DNA of 64,000 bases, taken from NCBI GenBank assembly GCA_029204225.1, contig CM055098.1:19065303-19129302 (forward strand), read 5' to 3'. The translations under genes and the position numbers were made by a program. The DNA is from Diphasiastrum complanatum. Lineage: Eukaryota > Streptophyta > Lycopodiopsida > Lycopodiales > Lycopodiaceae. Shown here piece after piece: positions 22,986-34,428 of this stretch. The notes beneath the pieces are model-generated. The model saw only the letters and a program-made list of their open reading frames with translations, was not told where the DNA came from and made no database searches. Every line of letters begins with the position of its first letter. Within the stretch, counting starts at the first letter, position 1.

Positions 22986-23526
22986 GGCTAAAAGCATGGT
23001 TTGGTGGTACAACATGTACTTTCAAGGACACTACCTTTTTTTGGGTAGAAATGCACTTTTGTATTATTATACACTATTTTGAACTAATACCTTTGACCTG
23101 CAATAACTTATTAGCCATACCTCGAAAGTATGTCATGTAACATATCATTGGAAAGCGCTCGTCAAAAAGTGCTTTCTAACGCATCAAACTTCGTTGAAAT
23201 TGGACTTATCACTAAAAAGTCATGTCATTTTTAATGTGGACTCAAAAACTTATGATTAATAAAATCCCCATACTTTTGACTTGCAATAACTTTTTAACCG
23301 TAGATCAGAAGTATGTCATGTAACATATCATTAGAAACTGCTCGTCAAGGCTTTCTAATGCACCAAACTTCGTTGAAATTGGACTTACCACTAAAAGGTT
23401 ATGCCATTTTTAATATGGACTCAAAACAATTATGAGTAATAAAATTCCCAAAAGGTGAAATGTACTACCAAAAGGTACAATGAAAAATGAGTTCTTTTTT
23501 TGTACCACCAAATCATGCTTTTAGCC
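22986..23526. mobile_element. 541-base TIR element (MITE-like)
   Basis: The ends are inverted repeats of 27 bases with one mismatch: 22986-23012 begins ggctaaaagcatg and 23500-23526 ends with its complement. The four bases ATCG flank both sides (22982-22985 and 23527-23530), consistent with a target-site duplication. There is no coding capacity. The interior consists mostly of two diverged copies of a 183-base unit. No superfamily is assigned: the 4-base duplication and the GGC start do not identify one by themselves. Confidence 0.75.
23088..23455. repeat. 183-base tandem duplication inside the TIR element
   Basis: The motif gtatgtcatgtaacatatc occurs at 23128 and 23311, and the flanking sequence (cttcgttgaaattggactta) repeats in the same register. 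The copies differ at many positions, so the duplication is older than the 100-base one in the DRP1 intron. Confidence 0.85.
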
Positions 23527-23530
23527 ATCG

Positions 23531-24073
23531 ATAAGTGTACAATGGTGCTGGATAGATGGTGGATGTAATATTCAAAGCAAAATACTACAATGATAAATCT
23601 GGTTATCCAAAGATATTGAGTACATTGGTGTCCAGAAACACCAAGGATGAAACAATTTGGTTAAGGTCTGAAGGTATAGAAGGGTATGTTATCTTCCAGG
23701 CTCTTAGGACAACAGTAAACAAATCAATATGACAACAACAAGCAAAAAGATCCTTCACAACAGAATCTGTTTGGCTTTTGATTCCTCTCAACAAGCACAT
23801 GAAATTAGTTCTTATCAAAGAAAGCAAACAAAGCAGAACATCAATTAAGTTCTTTATTTGAACACATAGCTCATTCAGAATTAAAAGAGGTTCTGTTTAG
23901 AGTTATGCTTTAGGCTTCGGGTAATTCCCTGCACACATTAGTTAGAATTGTCGCTCCCAGATGTCGCTTGTAAATCCACGTTAGAGAATTTGGAATTCAG
24001 CACAAGTGAAGAGTGAATGCCGCAAACAGATATCTATCAAAATCAATTATAGAATAACTCAGAGTGTGTTTGC
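23531..24073. other. No gene recognised
   Basis: Possibly the remainder of the LTR of element A. A 74-residue minus-strand frame (23827-23603) has no known domain. Confidence 0.35.
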
Positions 24074-24645
24074 TCAATTAATAAGAAGTGAAACTGTAAT
24101 AGATAACAGAGGGAAGGAATGCACATGGATAACCTTACTAGGAAAATCTCTAAAGAAAAGCCTACCTAAACCATCGGATGCAAGACAGACACCGAGTTTC
24201 ACTTGTATATCCCTCCATTTGCATTGAACATCATATGCCTCACTCTTCTTTCCAATCGCACTTTTTGTAGGAGCCTTAAATGAGGGGTCTGCACACATGA
24301 TTTTCTCGTATCTCGGAAATCTACTATTTGATATGCTCTGACGCATCAAACGGTATGAGTTAGCATTGAATACAAAGTAAGAGGAACTTATGTAGTCCAC
24401 ATGATCCACTATCTGGGAAGATAGACCAATGAATATGTGGTATGATTTGGAGTAGTTTCAGAAATCACAATATCCAACTCATCATTGTTTTGAACTCCAA
24501 AGTCATTGTCCTCTGGATCCAAACCAAACAATAAACTTGTGAAGTAACTTTCAATGTTCATCTTCAAGTACTCTCTGTGCACTTGTTCCAAGGTGGGATG
24601 CCACTGAAAACAAAAATTTGTATAGGTATTAGCGAAGTGGTGCAT
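24074..24645 (-). CDS. Unassigned possible exon pair or gene relic
   Basis: Two adjoining minus-strand frames look protein-like rather than random. The first, from 24618 (WHPTLEQVHREYLKMN...), follows an acceptor-like ttttcag and is rich in acidic residues (DPEDNDFGVQNNDELD). The second, 24409-24074, continues after a one-base frame change or a very short spacer and reads through IVDHVDYISSSYFVF and RFPRYEKIMCADPSFK. I do not recognise the family. It may be part of a spliced host gene, a captured gene fragment, or chance. Confidence 0.25.
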
Positions 24646-24691
24646 ACAAACAGAGTAGCGAGAAAAAATTGGATCTAATTATATCTGCGAA

Positions 24692-24719
24692 GGGGGGGGG
24701 GGGGGTGGTGGGGGGGTGG
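24692..24719 (+). repeat. G-tract
   Basis: A run of 14 G is followed by T, GG, T, seven G, T, GG. Such a tract can form G-quadruplex DNA and is error-prone in sequencing. Confidence 0.85.
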
Positions 24720-25401
24720 TTTGACAACTATTTTCTCTTGCTTGAAAGAATTTCATAGCTTTGTCTCTCTTGACAGACCTCTAATGTATTCATTAGTACT
24801 TGTTCTTAGACCTTTTGAGATTTGAACATGAGGGCCTGACAAACAAACTCTGAACTTTGACCCCACTCTTCTGGCCATGCAAGGGATTGTGGGCAGTCAA
24901 TTCACCTTCCATGTGGAGAGCGTGCCCAATTTAGCAATAACAAGCATGGCATGTTTGTGCGTGAATCCAATCCATCTGGCATGTCGGCGAAGGTTCATCA
25001 GTACTGGAAGATGATCGACGAATGTTTTCAAAATGGCATGATACTGAACATTCGCCTAAAATAAAAACATGTAACAACTGGTAAAAAGAACGTTTGCCCA
25101 ACTCAGTATGGGTATATTTGAGGAGATCTTGTCTCCGAAAACTCGACGAACAATTCTAGAATAGTATGTGCACAAAATGATCCAAAAAGTAGTTTTCCAA
25201 GTCATTTTTCATAAAGATTTGATTCCTAAAAATACTTTGCTTATATTTTCCCTGATTTGATGACATTTATGACTTTTGCTCATCAGTTTTTTCATAGATT
25301 TCCCTTTTTTTTTTTCATACCATCTTTTTTAAAAGAAAATATCAATTAAGTAGTGAAAACAAGAAATTAAAAAACAAGCAAAATAAAGGCATAATCTGCA
25401 A
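24720..25401. other. No gene recognised
   Basis: AT-rich DNA between the G-tract and the next gypsy fragment. It is probably the 3' flank or LTR of element B, but no LTR terminus was identified. Confidence 0.35.
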
Positions 25402-27306
25402 TCATGCTAATTGAATTGGCGGAGCAGGCTGCCAAAACCTGCGTAGTCGGCCGCCATTCATTGGAGTATCAAACTGTTTTCCATCCATATGTTCAAGAAT
25501 GGCTGCTCCATAGTTTAGTATTTCTTTGACTCTATACGGTCCTTCACCTGTGAACTTCAATTTCTCTTTGATCAACTTGGTTTTATACATCAGTGCTAGA
25601 TCTCCTTCTTTCAGATCCTTTTTGTATAATCGTGCCATGCCTTACAACGAGCTTTCTCTGCTGCTAACACATGAACTACCATCAATTGGGTTTCACATAA
25701 TTTGTGCAAAAGATTCATGATGCAGTTGTAAAGATTTATTGTCATCTAATCGCTCTATTGCTGCTTTGCGTAGAGATGGTATTAAAAATTCAATCAGCAT
25801 GACAACATCTTGACCATAAACTAGTTGAAACGGTGTTTGATTCGTGCTTCCTTTATAAGCAGTTTTGAATGCCCATAATGTTTGAAATACTTTTTCCGAC
25901 CGATCCAGGTGGTCTGTATCTGTGCTATGGACTCCGAGGTCATCCAAGTATATTTCAAGGAATTTCTGTAGATAATCTTTGAAAGCAAAGTACATCACTC
26001 TTTGGAATGAACTAGGTGCATTACAGAGTCCAAACGACATTGCTTTATAAGCATAAGTCTCCCATTCGGTTGCAAAAGCTGTTTTGTGACGATCTGTAGG
26101 TGCAATCTTGACCTGGTTGTATCCACTAAATCCATCCAAAAAACTGTAAGCTTCCGCTCTAGCAAGGGAGTCCAAAATGCTTTCAATAAAAGGTGACGAA
26201 AAGTGATCCTTTCGCGTCACTTTGTTCAAGGCCTTGAGATTCACACAAATTCTCAATTTCTCATTCTTCTTAAGAACAATGACAATTTGTGAAACCCATT
26301 CAGTATGCTCGATCTCATACATGAAATCGGCTTCAAGCAATCTTTGTAGCTCTTTCTTTATCAAATTTGTAACATTAGGATTATAGCGATAGATCTTTGT
26401 GATCTTTGGAACCGCATCAGGTATTAAGGATATGGTATGTTCAATAACTGACGTCGTAATCCCTTCGAGATCCTTATAAGTCCACGCAAAGCAATCTTGA
26501 TACTTGATAAGTAATATTCGTAGCGCTTGAAACTATTTAGGAGTAAGTTGTGCTCCAACTTGTACAATGTTGTTTGATTCTCCTGGTTCCACAAGATTCA
26601 TAGGCTGCATCCTCCCTGGGCCATCATAAACATCTTTCAATTCTGGCACTTGTTCTTCGGGTTCGCGATGTGCTTTTGGTAACATGATAACCACATCATC
26701 TAGAGTATAGCTTTTGAAATGCTCTGGCATATCATGATGGACTTCATATGATTGTTCTTTATCAAAAGGATTAGTCTTGGATCTTCGCTTAGCTTTCTTA
26801 GCAGGAATCGATGGTGCAGGCACTAACTTCCTGGACAGTGATGTCTTGTGAGAACTCCGACTTGAAGAATCATCTGTGACTTTCCCTTTGCCTTTATCCA
26901 ATAAGGGTAGCACATTCTTTGAATCAATCTTTTGAGATGGATTTTCCCATTTCAGGACCGTATTATAATGTTGCTTAGCTTGATTCTTCGTCATTGGTCC
27001 TGTAATCTTGTCTTCCTTCAATATAACTGCTTTTGGCGGTTTTATTGTTGGTTCATTGGAAATATCACATACTCCAAATCTGGTAGGATGCATGTGATTT
27101 AGAACCTACTCATCAGTAAGTTTTGCATTGTCATCATAAATCAAGGCATGACTCACATGAATAAGTTCATCTTCAATTGGATCTGGTATGGGTTCCGTTG
27201 ATATCCAAGCTACATTCACCACATTCAAAAGAAAAGTGATAGGTGTATCCAAAGTTCGATCCAATAATGAAATCTCGCTCAAGTTGGACTGACACATATA
27301 CCCCAC
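25402..27306 (-). pseudogene. Internally deleted Ty3/gypsy pol (element B)
   Basis: Minus-strand pol relic. 27306-26533 is the linker region before RT, lysine- and proline-rich. A stop at about 26531 is followed by sequence related to 'FAWTYKDLEGI' that leads into RT (26364 on): WVSQIVIVLKKN, LRICVNLKALNKVTRKD, FSGYNQVKIAP, SFGLCNAPSSFQRVM and the catalytic YLDD box. Straight after DHLDRSEKVF the same open frame runs into the integrase tail (LWAFKTAYKGSTNQTPFQLVYG). Hence the end of RT, RNase H and the integrase zinc and DDE core are deleted. A separate frame (25638-25402) holds the integrase GPY/F-type end (FTGEGPYRVKEI). Confidence 0.85.
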
Positions 27307-27439
27307 TGTACAATCAATTGTTGCAAGAGTTTGATTCCAGTTGACATTATCGGTTTGAGAGTCATAATGAACTCCCCAAGATTTGGAGTCCTAAGTTCTA
27401 GAGAGAGGAGAGAGAGTCATCTCTCTCACCTATAATAGG

Positions 27440-28560
27440 CTGAATTTCGTGGAGAAATAGGCTAGCTTTACTATTATAGAACCGAGGTTGTTTCAGTCTC
27501 TTCAAGAACTATATGAGTCCGATCTTTATTTTGGGAACTATTGGCAACAAGTACTTTCAGGGGTCAATTCAAGTTTGCAAGATTCCTCAAATCAAGGAAA
27601 GACTGAAACGGATTTTCTAATTCGAAACAGGATTTTGTTTCGTAAAGGAAAGGTATGTGTACCAGAAAATGACACTATAAGGGCCCAAATCTTGCATGAG
27701 TGTCATGATAGTCCATGTGCAGGACATCTGGGTATACAAAAAACACTTGACTTAGTTCGAAGGCAATTTTGGTGGCCTAAGATGAAAAGTCAGGTAGAGG
27801 CCTATGTACTTAAATGTACGAAGTGCTAGATAAATAAATCAGAAAGGCTAAAAGCTAGTGGCCTATTACATCATTTAGATATTCCTACCCAAAAGTGAGA
27901 AAGTATATCTATGGATTTTGTGGTCGGTCTTCCACGTACAGGGAAGGGCCATGATTCAGTTTGGGTTATTGTTGACAGACATACGAAGTTTGCTCAATTT
28001 ATGCCAACAAAAAACTGCAGTAAAAGCTTCAAAACTAGCTCAGCTATTTGTGAGAAGCTTTTTCGACTGTACGGGCTGCCTTGCGATATTGTCAGTGACT
28101 GTGACCCAAAATTCACTAGGAATTTTTGGCAAGCAGTATTTGAAAACTTGGAAACAACTTTAAGTATGAGTTCTATAGATAATCCAGAATCAAACTATCA
28201 AACGGAAAGGACCAATCAGACGATGGAGGATATGCTTCGAGCATATGTGGGCCATCGACGGTCTGATTGGGAACAATACCTTTCACTGGTGGAATTTGCA
28301 TATAACAGTGCAAAATATTCAGCGACCGAATTTAGCCCTTTTATGCTTATGTATGGTTTTCAACCTCGATCACCAATTAGTGTTGACATGAAAAACCTAT
28401 GGGTGCAAGCCGCAGCTGATTCCTTGCGGATATGCAAGTAATGTTACAGCTGGCTAAAGAAAGCATAAGAAGTCCCCAAGACAGGGCAAGGCACTATGCT
28501 GATCTATCTCGGAAGCACCAGAAGAATTTTCCAAATTTTTTCCAACAAGGAAAAATTTAA
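27440..28560 (+). pseudogene. Ty3/gypsy integrase fragment (element C)
   Basis: + strand integrase. The H2C2 zinc finger is in 27488-27829 (HECHDSPCAGHLG through CTKC). Stops at about 27827 and 27897 interrupt the linker. The catalytic core (27911-28441) keeps the first Asp (SMDFVVGLP), the second (SDCDPKF) and the Glu in QTERTNQT. A frameshift near 28436 breaks the C-terminal part, which continues as LQLAKESIRSPQDRARHYAD and then ends. The sequence pattern resembles chromovirus-type integrases; the chromodomain is missing. A polypurine tract at 28565-28577 follows. Confidence 0.88.
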
Positions 28561-28578
28561 GTTAAAGGGGGAAGGAAT

Positions 28579-29341
28579 GCTACATACCTATGTAACTAGC
28601 AGTACTTCACACCCTATTAGTCCATTTAGTGTTGGGGGCTACATGGCAAGGTACCCTTAGGACTAAGGATATGTGCCTTGGATAAAGACAGACAAGTGAC
28701 TATACCTTAGTCAGAGGTATGGAGTCATGTGACCCTTGGATAAGAGATACCCTTAGGATTAAGGATAGGTGTCTTAGATAAAGGTACTAGTGTCCTTGGA
28801 TAAGGGCAGGTAGGTGTCTATACCTTGGATGGAGGTATGGAACCTAGAGAGGTCTTAGAAAGTCATTGGATGACTATATTTCTAAACCTTGGGCCTCAAC
28901 CTTGAACCATATCACTTTATTGGTCTTGGACCAAAGTATACATGCACAACTTGGGCAATGGGTCCTAGTAGGAGGGCGCCCTCCTAAAGGGTCCATTAAG
29001 TTTCAAGTTCCACAAGAATAGTAATCAAAGGTCATAAGTTATGGAAGTTGTCTGATGACCTTCCATAAGCCTATGAAGGCTCTTGACCATGCAATCCCCA
29101 TGCAGATCAACTATAAATAGGTCAAATTTCCTCATGTAGTCCTCCTGCCTATGTCCATCTCACATACATGCAATACTCCATATGTCTCAATTAGAGTGTC
29201 TGGGTCCTCTCAAGGTTATTAGTCACAAATTGGCCTTGACATGGAATTAAATCACGACGTGACCAACAATCTCGAATACTGGAGGGCCGATATACCATAT
29301 TAGGACTATTCCAGGTCTTTAACCAAATATGGCCATAATAG
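28579..29341 (+). mobile_element. Putative LTR of element C
   Basis: It starts with TG right after the purine tract aaagggggaagga. A TATA box (tataaata) lies at about 29111 and the end is near 29341, where similarity to the inverted copy at 31322-31573 stops. It contains two internal near-repeats of 'acccttaggaYtaaggata' about 100 bases apart. The length is typical for a plant LTR. The terminal CA is intact only in the inverted copy (ccataaca on the minus strand). Confidence 0.55.
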
Positions 29342-29575
29342 GAGGGTGGAGGTTCATTTGTCGTACTTTTTTTGGATCTTGAACTGAGGTTTTGAGACTT
29401 TGTTTAGGGGTCTTTTGCTTGCGAGGCCTCTTTGTGGGAACATTAGTCCTATCAATAGGCTGATGCCTGGGAGCAGAGCAATCACCCTTGTGAAGTCTAC
29501 AATATCTACCTCTAATTCTATGCAAAATTTGGGAATCCTTGGGCATTATGGTGACCCTCTTAGCATGAATGGAAA
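29342..29575. other. Short unassigned spacer
   Basis: A minus-strand frame (29606-29319) carries a basic stretch (KRPRKQKTPKQSLK) but no domain I recognise. It lies between the LTR and the copia fragment. Confidence 0.3.
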
Positions 29576-29581
29576 TAAAAA

Positions 29582-31349
29582 ATGAATCTTCGAAAACCAG
29601 ACTCATATACTCCTTCGCGGCATCTCAACTGCAAGTTGTTGGAGGTAATGGCTAAAAATCAAGTTGTGATTGGTCTTCCAAGTTCGTTAACTAGCATCAA
29701 TCATGTTTGTGAGTCTTGTGCTTTGTCAAAGTCACATAGACTACCTTATACTAGATCTACATCTAGATCTACAAAGCCTTTTCAAGTTGTACATTTGGAT
29801 ATTCATGGAATTACTACAATTAGCAATAATGGAGCTAATATGTATGTAACTTTCATTGATGATTTTAGTAGATTTTGTTGGATCTATCTACTAAAGAGCA
29901 AATGTGAAGTGTATGATGTCCTTGTGAAGTTCAAGCATGCAAGGGAGAACCAATTTTCCACAAGGATCAAGTGCTTGAGGAGTGACAATGGTGGTGAGTA
30001 TATCTCAACCAAGTTCAAGGCCTTTTGTGATGAGCATGGGATCAAGAGGGAGTACACAACTCCAAGGACAATAAAATGGAGTGGCCAAGAGGAAGAATAG
30101 GACTCTATGTGAAGTGCCAAAGCCATGAGGTTAGGAGCTAATCTTCCAAAACCATTTTGGGATCAAGCCTTGTTGTGTGCTAATTTTTTATGCAATAGGT
30201 GGTCAAGTGCTATATTGAATGGAAGGACACCTTTTGAGATGCTATTCAAGAGGAGGCCGAGTCTCAAGTTTTTTTAGAACTTTTGGATGCACTTGCTATT
30301 TCAATATAGCTCTTGATGATAGGACAAACGAGCATCCATCTTCAAGGAAAGGTATATTTGTTGGATATAGTGAGGTGAGTAAAGCCTACAAGGTTTACAT
30401 TCCTACTACTAATAAGGTGATTATTGGTAGAGATGTCATTTTTGATGAGGGAAAAATTCCAAAAGTGTCTTCAAGTAATGATGATGTGGATGGATCTAAC
30501 AATCTTGATGTTGATGTAATGGATCCTACTTTAGATGGTGATGATGAAGGACCTTCATCAAGTCAAAAGCCAAGGAGAACATCAAGGAAAAGACAAACAC
30601 CTTCAAGGCCCACATATGATGATATTAAGAAAGTGGTTGCTAGAACAAACTTTGCTTTCCTAACCTCTTTTGATGAACCTACATGTGTAGATGAAGCAAG
30701 GAACAAAGAGGAGTGGATCCAAGCAATGAATCTTGAGTATCAAGATTTTATGAAGAATGAAACATGGAGATTGGTGGAGTTACCTAAGGACAAGAAAGCC
30801 ATTGGATGCAAATGGATCTTCAAAGTGAAGACTAACCAAGATGGATCTATCAATAAGCATAAAGCAAGGTTGGTGGCCAAGGGATATGCACAAGAATATG
30901 GTATTGGCTAGGATGAGACCTTTGCACCCGTGGCAAAGATGGTAAGCATTCGGGTCGTCATCTCTCTTGCTACTCTTTATGGATGGGATCTATGGCAATT
31001 GGACATTACAAATGCATTTTTGAATGGTGATCTTGAGGAGGAAGTGTACATGGAGCAACCCAAGAGCTATATTTTATCTACAAAGCCAAATCATGTGTGT
31101 CTTCTACAAAAGAGTTTGTATGGTCTTAAGCAAGCACCAAGGAGTTGGTATGCTAAGCTTAACACAATTTTACTCTCTCAAAGCTTTGTTATGAGTGAGT
31201 TTGATCATTCACTTTATTATAGGTTTGCTGGAAATGATGTTACCATTTTGATAATCTATGTGGATGATATCATCTTGAGTGGTGGAAACAATCAAGATGC
31301 CGATGAGATCAAGAGTGCTTGTTATGGCCATTTTTGGTTAAGGACCTGA
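29582..31349 (+). pseudogene. Ty1/copia pol fragment (integrase and RT)
   Basis: Integrase from 29582: a zinc-binding CESCALSKSH segment, the first Asp in HLDIHG, the second in RSDNGGEY. A deletion frameshift near 30070 precedes the third catalytic position; in the shifted frame the residue where copia integrases have the Glu (VAERKNR) is Lys (VAKRKNR). A stop-interrupted stretch leads to 30219-30911 (FGCTCYF, a hinge rich in Ser and Asp, then WIQAMNLEYQDFMKNETW and KARLVAKGYAQ). After a stop at 30909 the RT continues (APVAKMVSIRVV, QLDITNAFLNGDL, LYGLKQAPRSWY, catalytic YVDDII) and is cut at about 31321 by an inverted LTR piece. gag, protease and RNase H are absent. Confidence 0.88.
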
Positions 31350-31573
31350 AATAGTCCTAATATGGTAGACCGGCCCTCTAGTGTTCAAGATTATTGGTCA
31401 TGCCATGATTTAATTCCATGTCAAGGCCTGTTTGTGACTAATTACCTTGAGAGGGCCCATACACTCTAATTGAGACATATGGAGTATTGCATGCCTGTGT
31501 GACAGATATAGGTAGGAGGACTGCATGAAGAGATGTGATCTATTTATAGTTGACCTGCATGGGGATTGCATGG
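31322..31573 (-). mobile_element. LTR fragment inverted relative to 29087-29341
   Basis: This segment is the reverse complement, at high but imperfect identity, of the TATA-to-end part of the LTR at 28579-29341. It interrupts the copia RT frame. Similarity ends on one side at the LTR terminus and on the other at gcatgg (31573), so it is a truncated LTR. Confidence 0.8.
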
Positions 31574-32594
31574 TTACATGCACATGACTCTACTCTCTAT
31601 ATAATGACGTGGGGATTCTCCCGTCGACATATTGGATTTAGGTTACCAGTTTCTCTCTTCTCCTCTTGCTTCACATGGCATGGCTTGGGGGCTAGATCCA
31701 AGTTTGATCTAGATTTGGTTGGGAGGTTTGGCTCCATAGTCTCTCCTATTGTGTTCTCCTATCCTCATCTTAAGGGTTATCCTTGAGGGTCTTAACATTG
31801 GTATTAGAGCCTGACTAAGATGCGGTCTTGGATAGGAGTGGAGACAAACTCTACATCGGATTGGAAGCTAGGAGCACTTGGAGTAACATCCCGGTTGAGT
31901 GCTGTTTTCTCAATGGAATTGGATTCACTAATTCCGGTGGTCAGCACACCTTTCGAAATTGGTAGAGTGCACTTCTACATGGTTGATTTTGGTAAAGATG
32001 CTGTGAATTAGCTTGAATTCATTTGTAATTCCCTGTTTCTTGAGGAATCTTCCAATTGAGGTGAATGATCTGCTTTGATGGATCTGGTTGCCTGTTTTAT
32101 TGTTAAATTCTGCTGGGTTAAAAGACTAAATGATTTGCATGAATCCAAAGTTGTCCTGAATCTGATTATGGAATTTTGTTCATTGACAAATTGATGGTGA
32201 TTCAATTTATCCAGAAGTATGAACAAAAAATAAAAATAATTGGATTTCGGTAAGTGCATGTGAGGCTTTTATGTTTTGAATCATCAGGCTAGGATGCACA
32301 ATTGTGGACAGAATTCGGATTTGCTGTTATTTAGTTTGCTGGTTCTTAGCAGAGTGCTTGGGTAATGTCAATTGAACTCCATGTTTGTGGACTAAACAGT
32401 CCCTTGTGGAAGCAATTTTGGTGATACTAAGATGTTGGTAAATCACCACTGATAAGAGTTGTAATAAGCCCGAACGTGAGTTTGATTCTGAGATCCACCG
32501 CCTTTCGGTCTTCATGTCTTCTTCGTCTTTCGTCCTCGCCATTGAGCTTTTCTGGGATCCCATATGCATATTTTGGCATATGTTGAGGAACCTG
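31574..32594. other. LTR-like region with tRNA-iMet primer-binding site
   Basis: On the + strand 31799-31810 reads tggtattagagc, one mismatch from the tRNA-iMet primer site, directly after 'cttaaca', a plausible LTR end. A following 63-residue frame (31820-32011) has no gag signature. The remainder shows no recognisable gene. Confidence 0.45.
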
Positions 32595-32800
32595 CCCTCT
32601 CCCTCACATGATCGTGGGTGCACAGGAGAGGGGCACCGACGTTGGTGCTCGAGACGTGCTTAGGTGGCTGTCTGGTACTCGACATCGAACCTGGCCGAGA
32701 CCCCTAGGCCCACTCCCTGGGACGCCCAAGGGACTTCCCGGGGCCCCGGGGCCGAAAGAGCCATGGGTAATTGCTCGTTGGGCTTGTCCGAACATCAACA
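32595..32800. other. GC-rich island
   Basis: A compact G/C-rich block (core ggggccccggggccg near 32738-32755) in otherwise AT-rich DNA. The open frames on both strands through it follow from composition. It does not resemble rRNA genes I know. Confidence 0.4.
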
Positions 32801-32817
32801 TTGGTCTGCAGTGATTG

Positions 32818-34428
32818 ATCTCTCTATAATTGCTTGAAAACTGGATCAGTTTGAGTGGCCTTTTTTGATGTATCTTTAGCTGGTATATCCGTCTGCATTG
32901 ATTGGGGGTCTTGGTGTTGAGCCGGTTCTTCATCAGAGGTCTGGATATGGCTTGAATTATATTTTGCCTCTTCTAGCTCATCTTTCAGCTTCTCGTACTC
33001 TGCCATCCGCGGTTGTAAATACCGCAGCTGGAAGGACTGGATAATTTTCTCTTGAATACCCTTCCAAGCCACTGGATCAATCTTGTATCTTCCATGGGAA
33101 ACGCAGGCTCCAATTGTGACTTCAGCGCTGATTCGCCACAAAATGGCTTCCTTGATCTATTTTTTATATATCATATTCCCCTGCTTCAGCATCTTTGTGG
33201 AACTCTGTAATTGAAGAACATAGTCTTGCAACTGCTTCTGGCTAGATTTGACGTCCTTCAACTGATTTTCTAGTTCCTTATTGGTGCTTTGGAGGGCCGC
33301 CCGTGCATGTCTTTCTTCCTGTATAAAGCTTGCAGGGTCTGGAGTTGTTGCTTGAGCAATGCATTTCGTTTTCAGATTGATTGGATTGATCTTGCATTGC
33401 CTCCAACGTCTGGCATCAAATCTGCCTTGGGCTTCCTCTAGGGCTATGTCTTCTTCGTCAGCTCGATTTGAGCTTCTTCGAGTTCCTTGTTCTTCTGCAA
33501 TAATTTTGACTTGGTTGCTTCCAGCTCTTCATCCTTCTGAATAAAATCAGCTCGTATAGTGTTGTGCTTGCTTCCTTGAAATCTTTTTCAGATTGACAAA
33601 GTGCTGGATGAATGCTTGGGTGTCTGGTAGCAGCATCCCGAAGGTCTTTAAATAAAGCTCTTCGTCAAGGACAGGTGGTTCAACATCATCATCCTGTTCT
33701 TGGTGAGTATCAGGATTTTCCTTATCTTGGTATGTCGCTTCTGTCTGAATATCAACCTGCATCGGCTCTTGCTCAACAACATCTTCAGTATCGGCTTCTG
33801 CCTTTGGTTCTTGAACTTTATCATTGCTGGAGACTGGCTTGTACTACGATGAGGGAGAAGACATTCTCACCGAGCTTGTATTATTCTGTGGTGAAGATGA
33901 GGACACAAGTTCAGTAGAAATTGCCTTTGATGTCTGCATCTGAGAATCGCCCTCAATAGATGGAGCTAACTCTGGCAGCACTGGCACAATCATGATATCT
34001 TCCTATATAGATAAAATTCTAGCATGCATACATAATATTCCAAACAAAAAACCTAGTTTAGAAAATTGTTTATCTTTGACTAATTTACAGAATTGTTTAA
34101 AAGCAATATGTTTGAAAGCAATATGCTCTCCATTTAGAGCTCTGAGCAGGTATCCCATATTTTTGTTGGGGATTGTATACTCTTGCTCAGATAGGAATAT
34201 TGAAACAAGAGCGAAGTGAACAAAACTCTTGAGATTGGGATCTCTGATATAAGACAATTTATATCCTCTCTTCTCAAGGTATGCTTCCTCCTGAAAAACT
34301 CCTCTTCGGGTAATATAATCAGGCTTGGTAACTAGAATGGTGTCGTCTATAGGCAAGGCTAATGCATGACAATAAAATCTTTTGTGATGATAATTTCTGG
34401 TTGCGGACGACAATACAAATGTGTCCAT
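32818..34428 (-). pseudogene. Decayed coiled-coil ORF, probably retroelement-derived
   Basis: Three minus-strand frames (34428-34003, 33762-33547, 33141-32824) are all in the same register, so they look like one coding region of about 535 codons broken by several stops and at least one local frameshift. The N-terminal part is globular-looking (HALALPIDDTILVTKPDYI, then NKNMGYLLRALNGE) with a short internal repeat IAFKHIAFK. The middle is acidic, and then comes a heptad-rich coiled coil in two frames (KDEELEATKSKLLQKNKEL; ELENQLKDVKSSQKQLQDY). The C-terminal part contains DPVAWKGIQEKIIQSF. I do not recognise the family. A gag or extra ORF of an LTR element is the likeliest reading given its neighbours. 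Confidence 0.5.

Noticed and set aside
32595-32800. rRNA gene fragment
   Set aside because: GC-rich but without any rRNA sequence I recognise.
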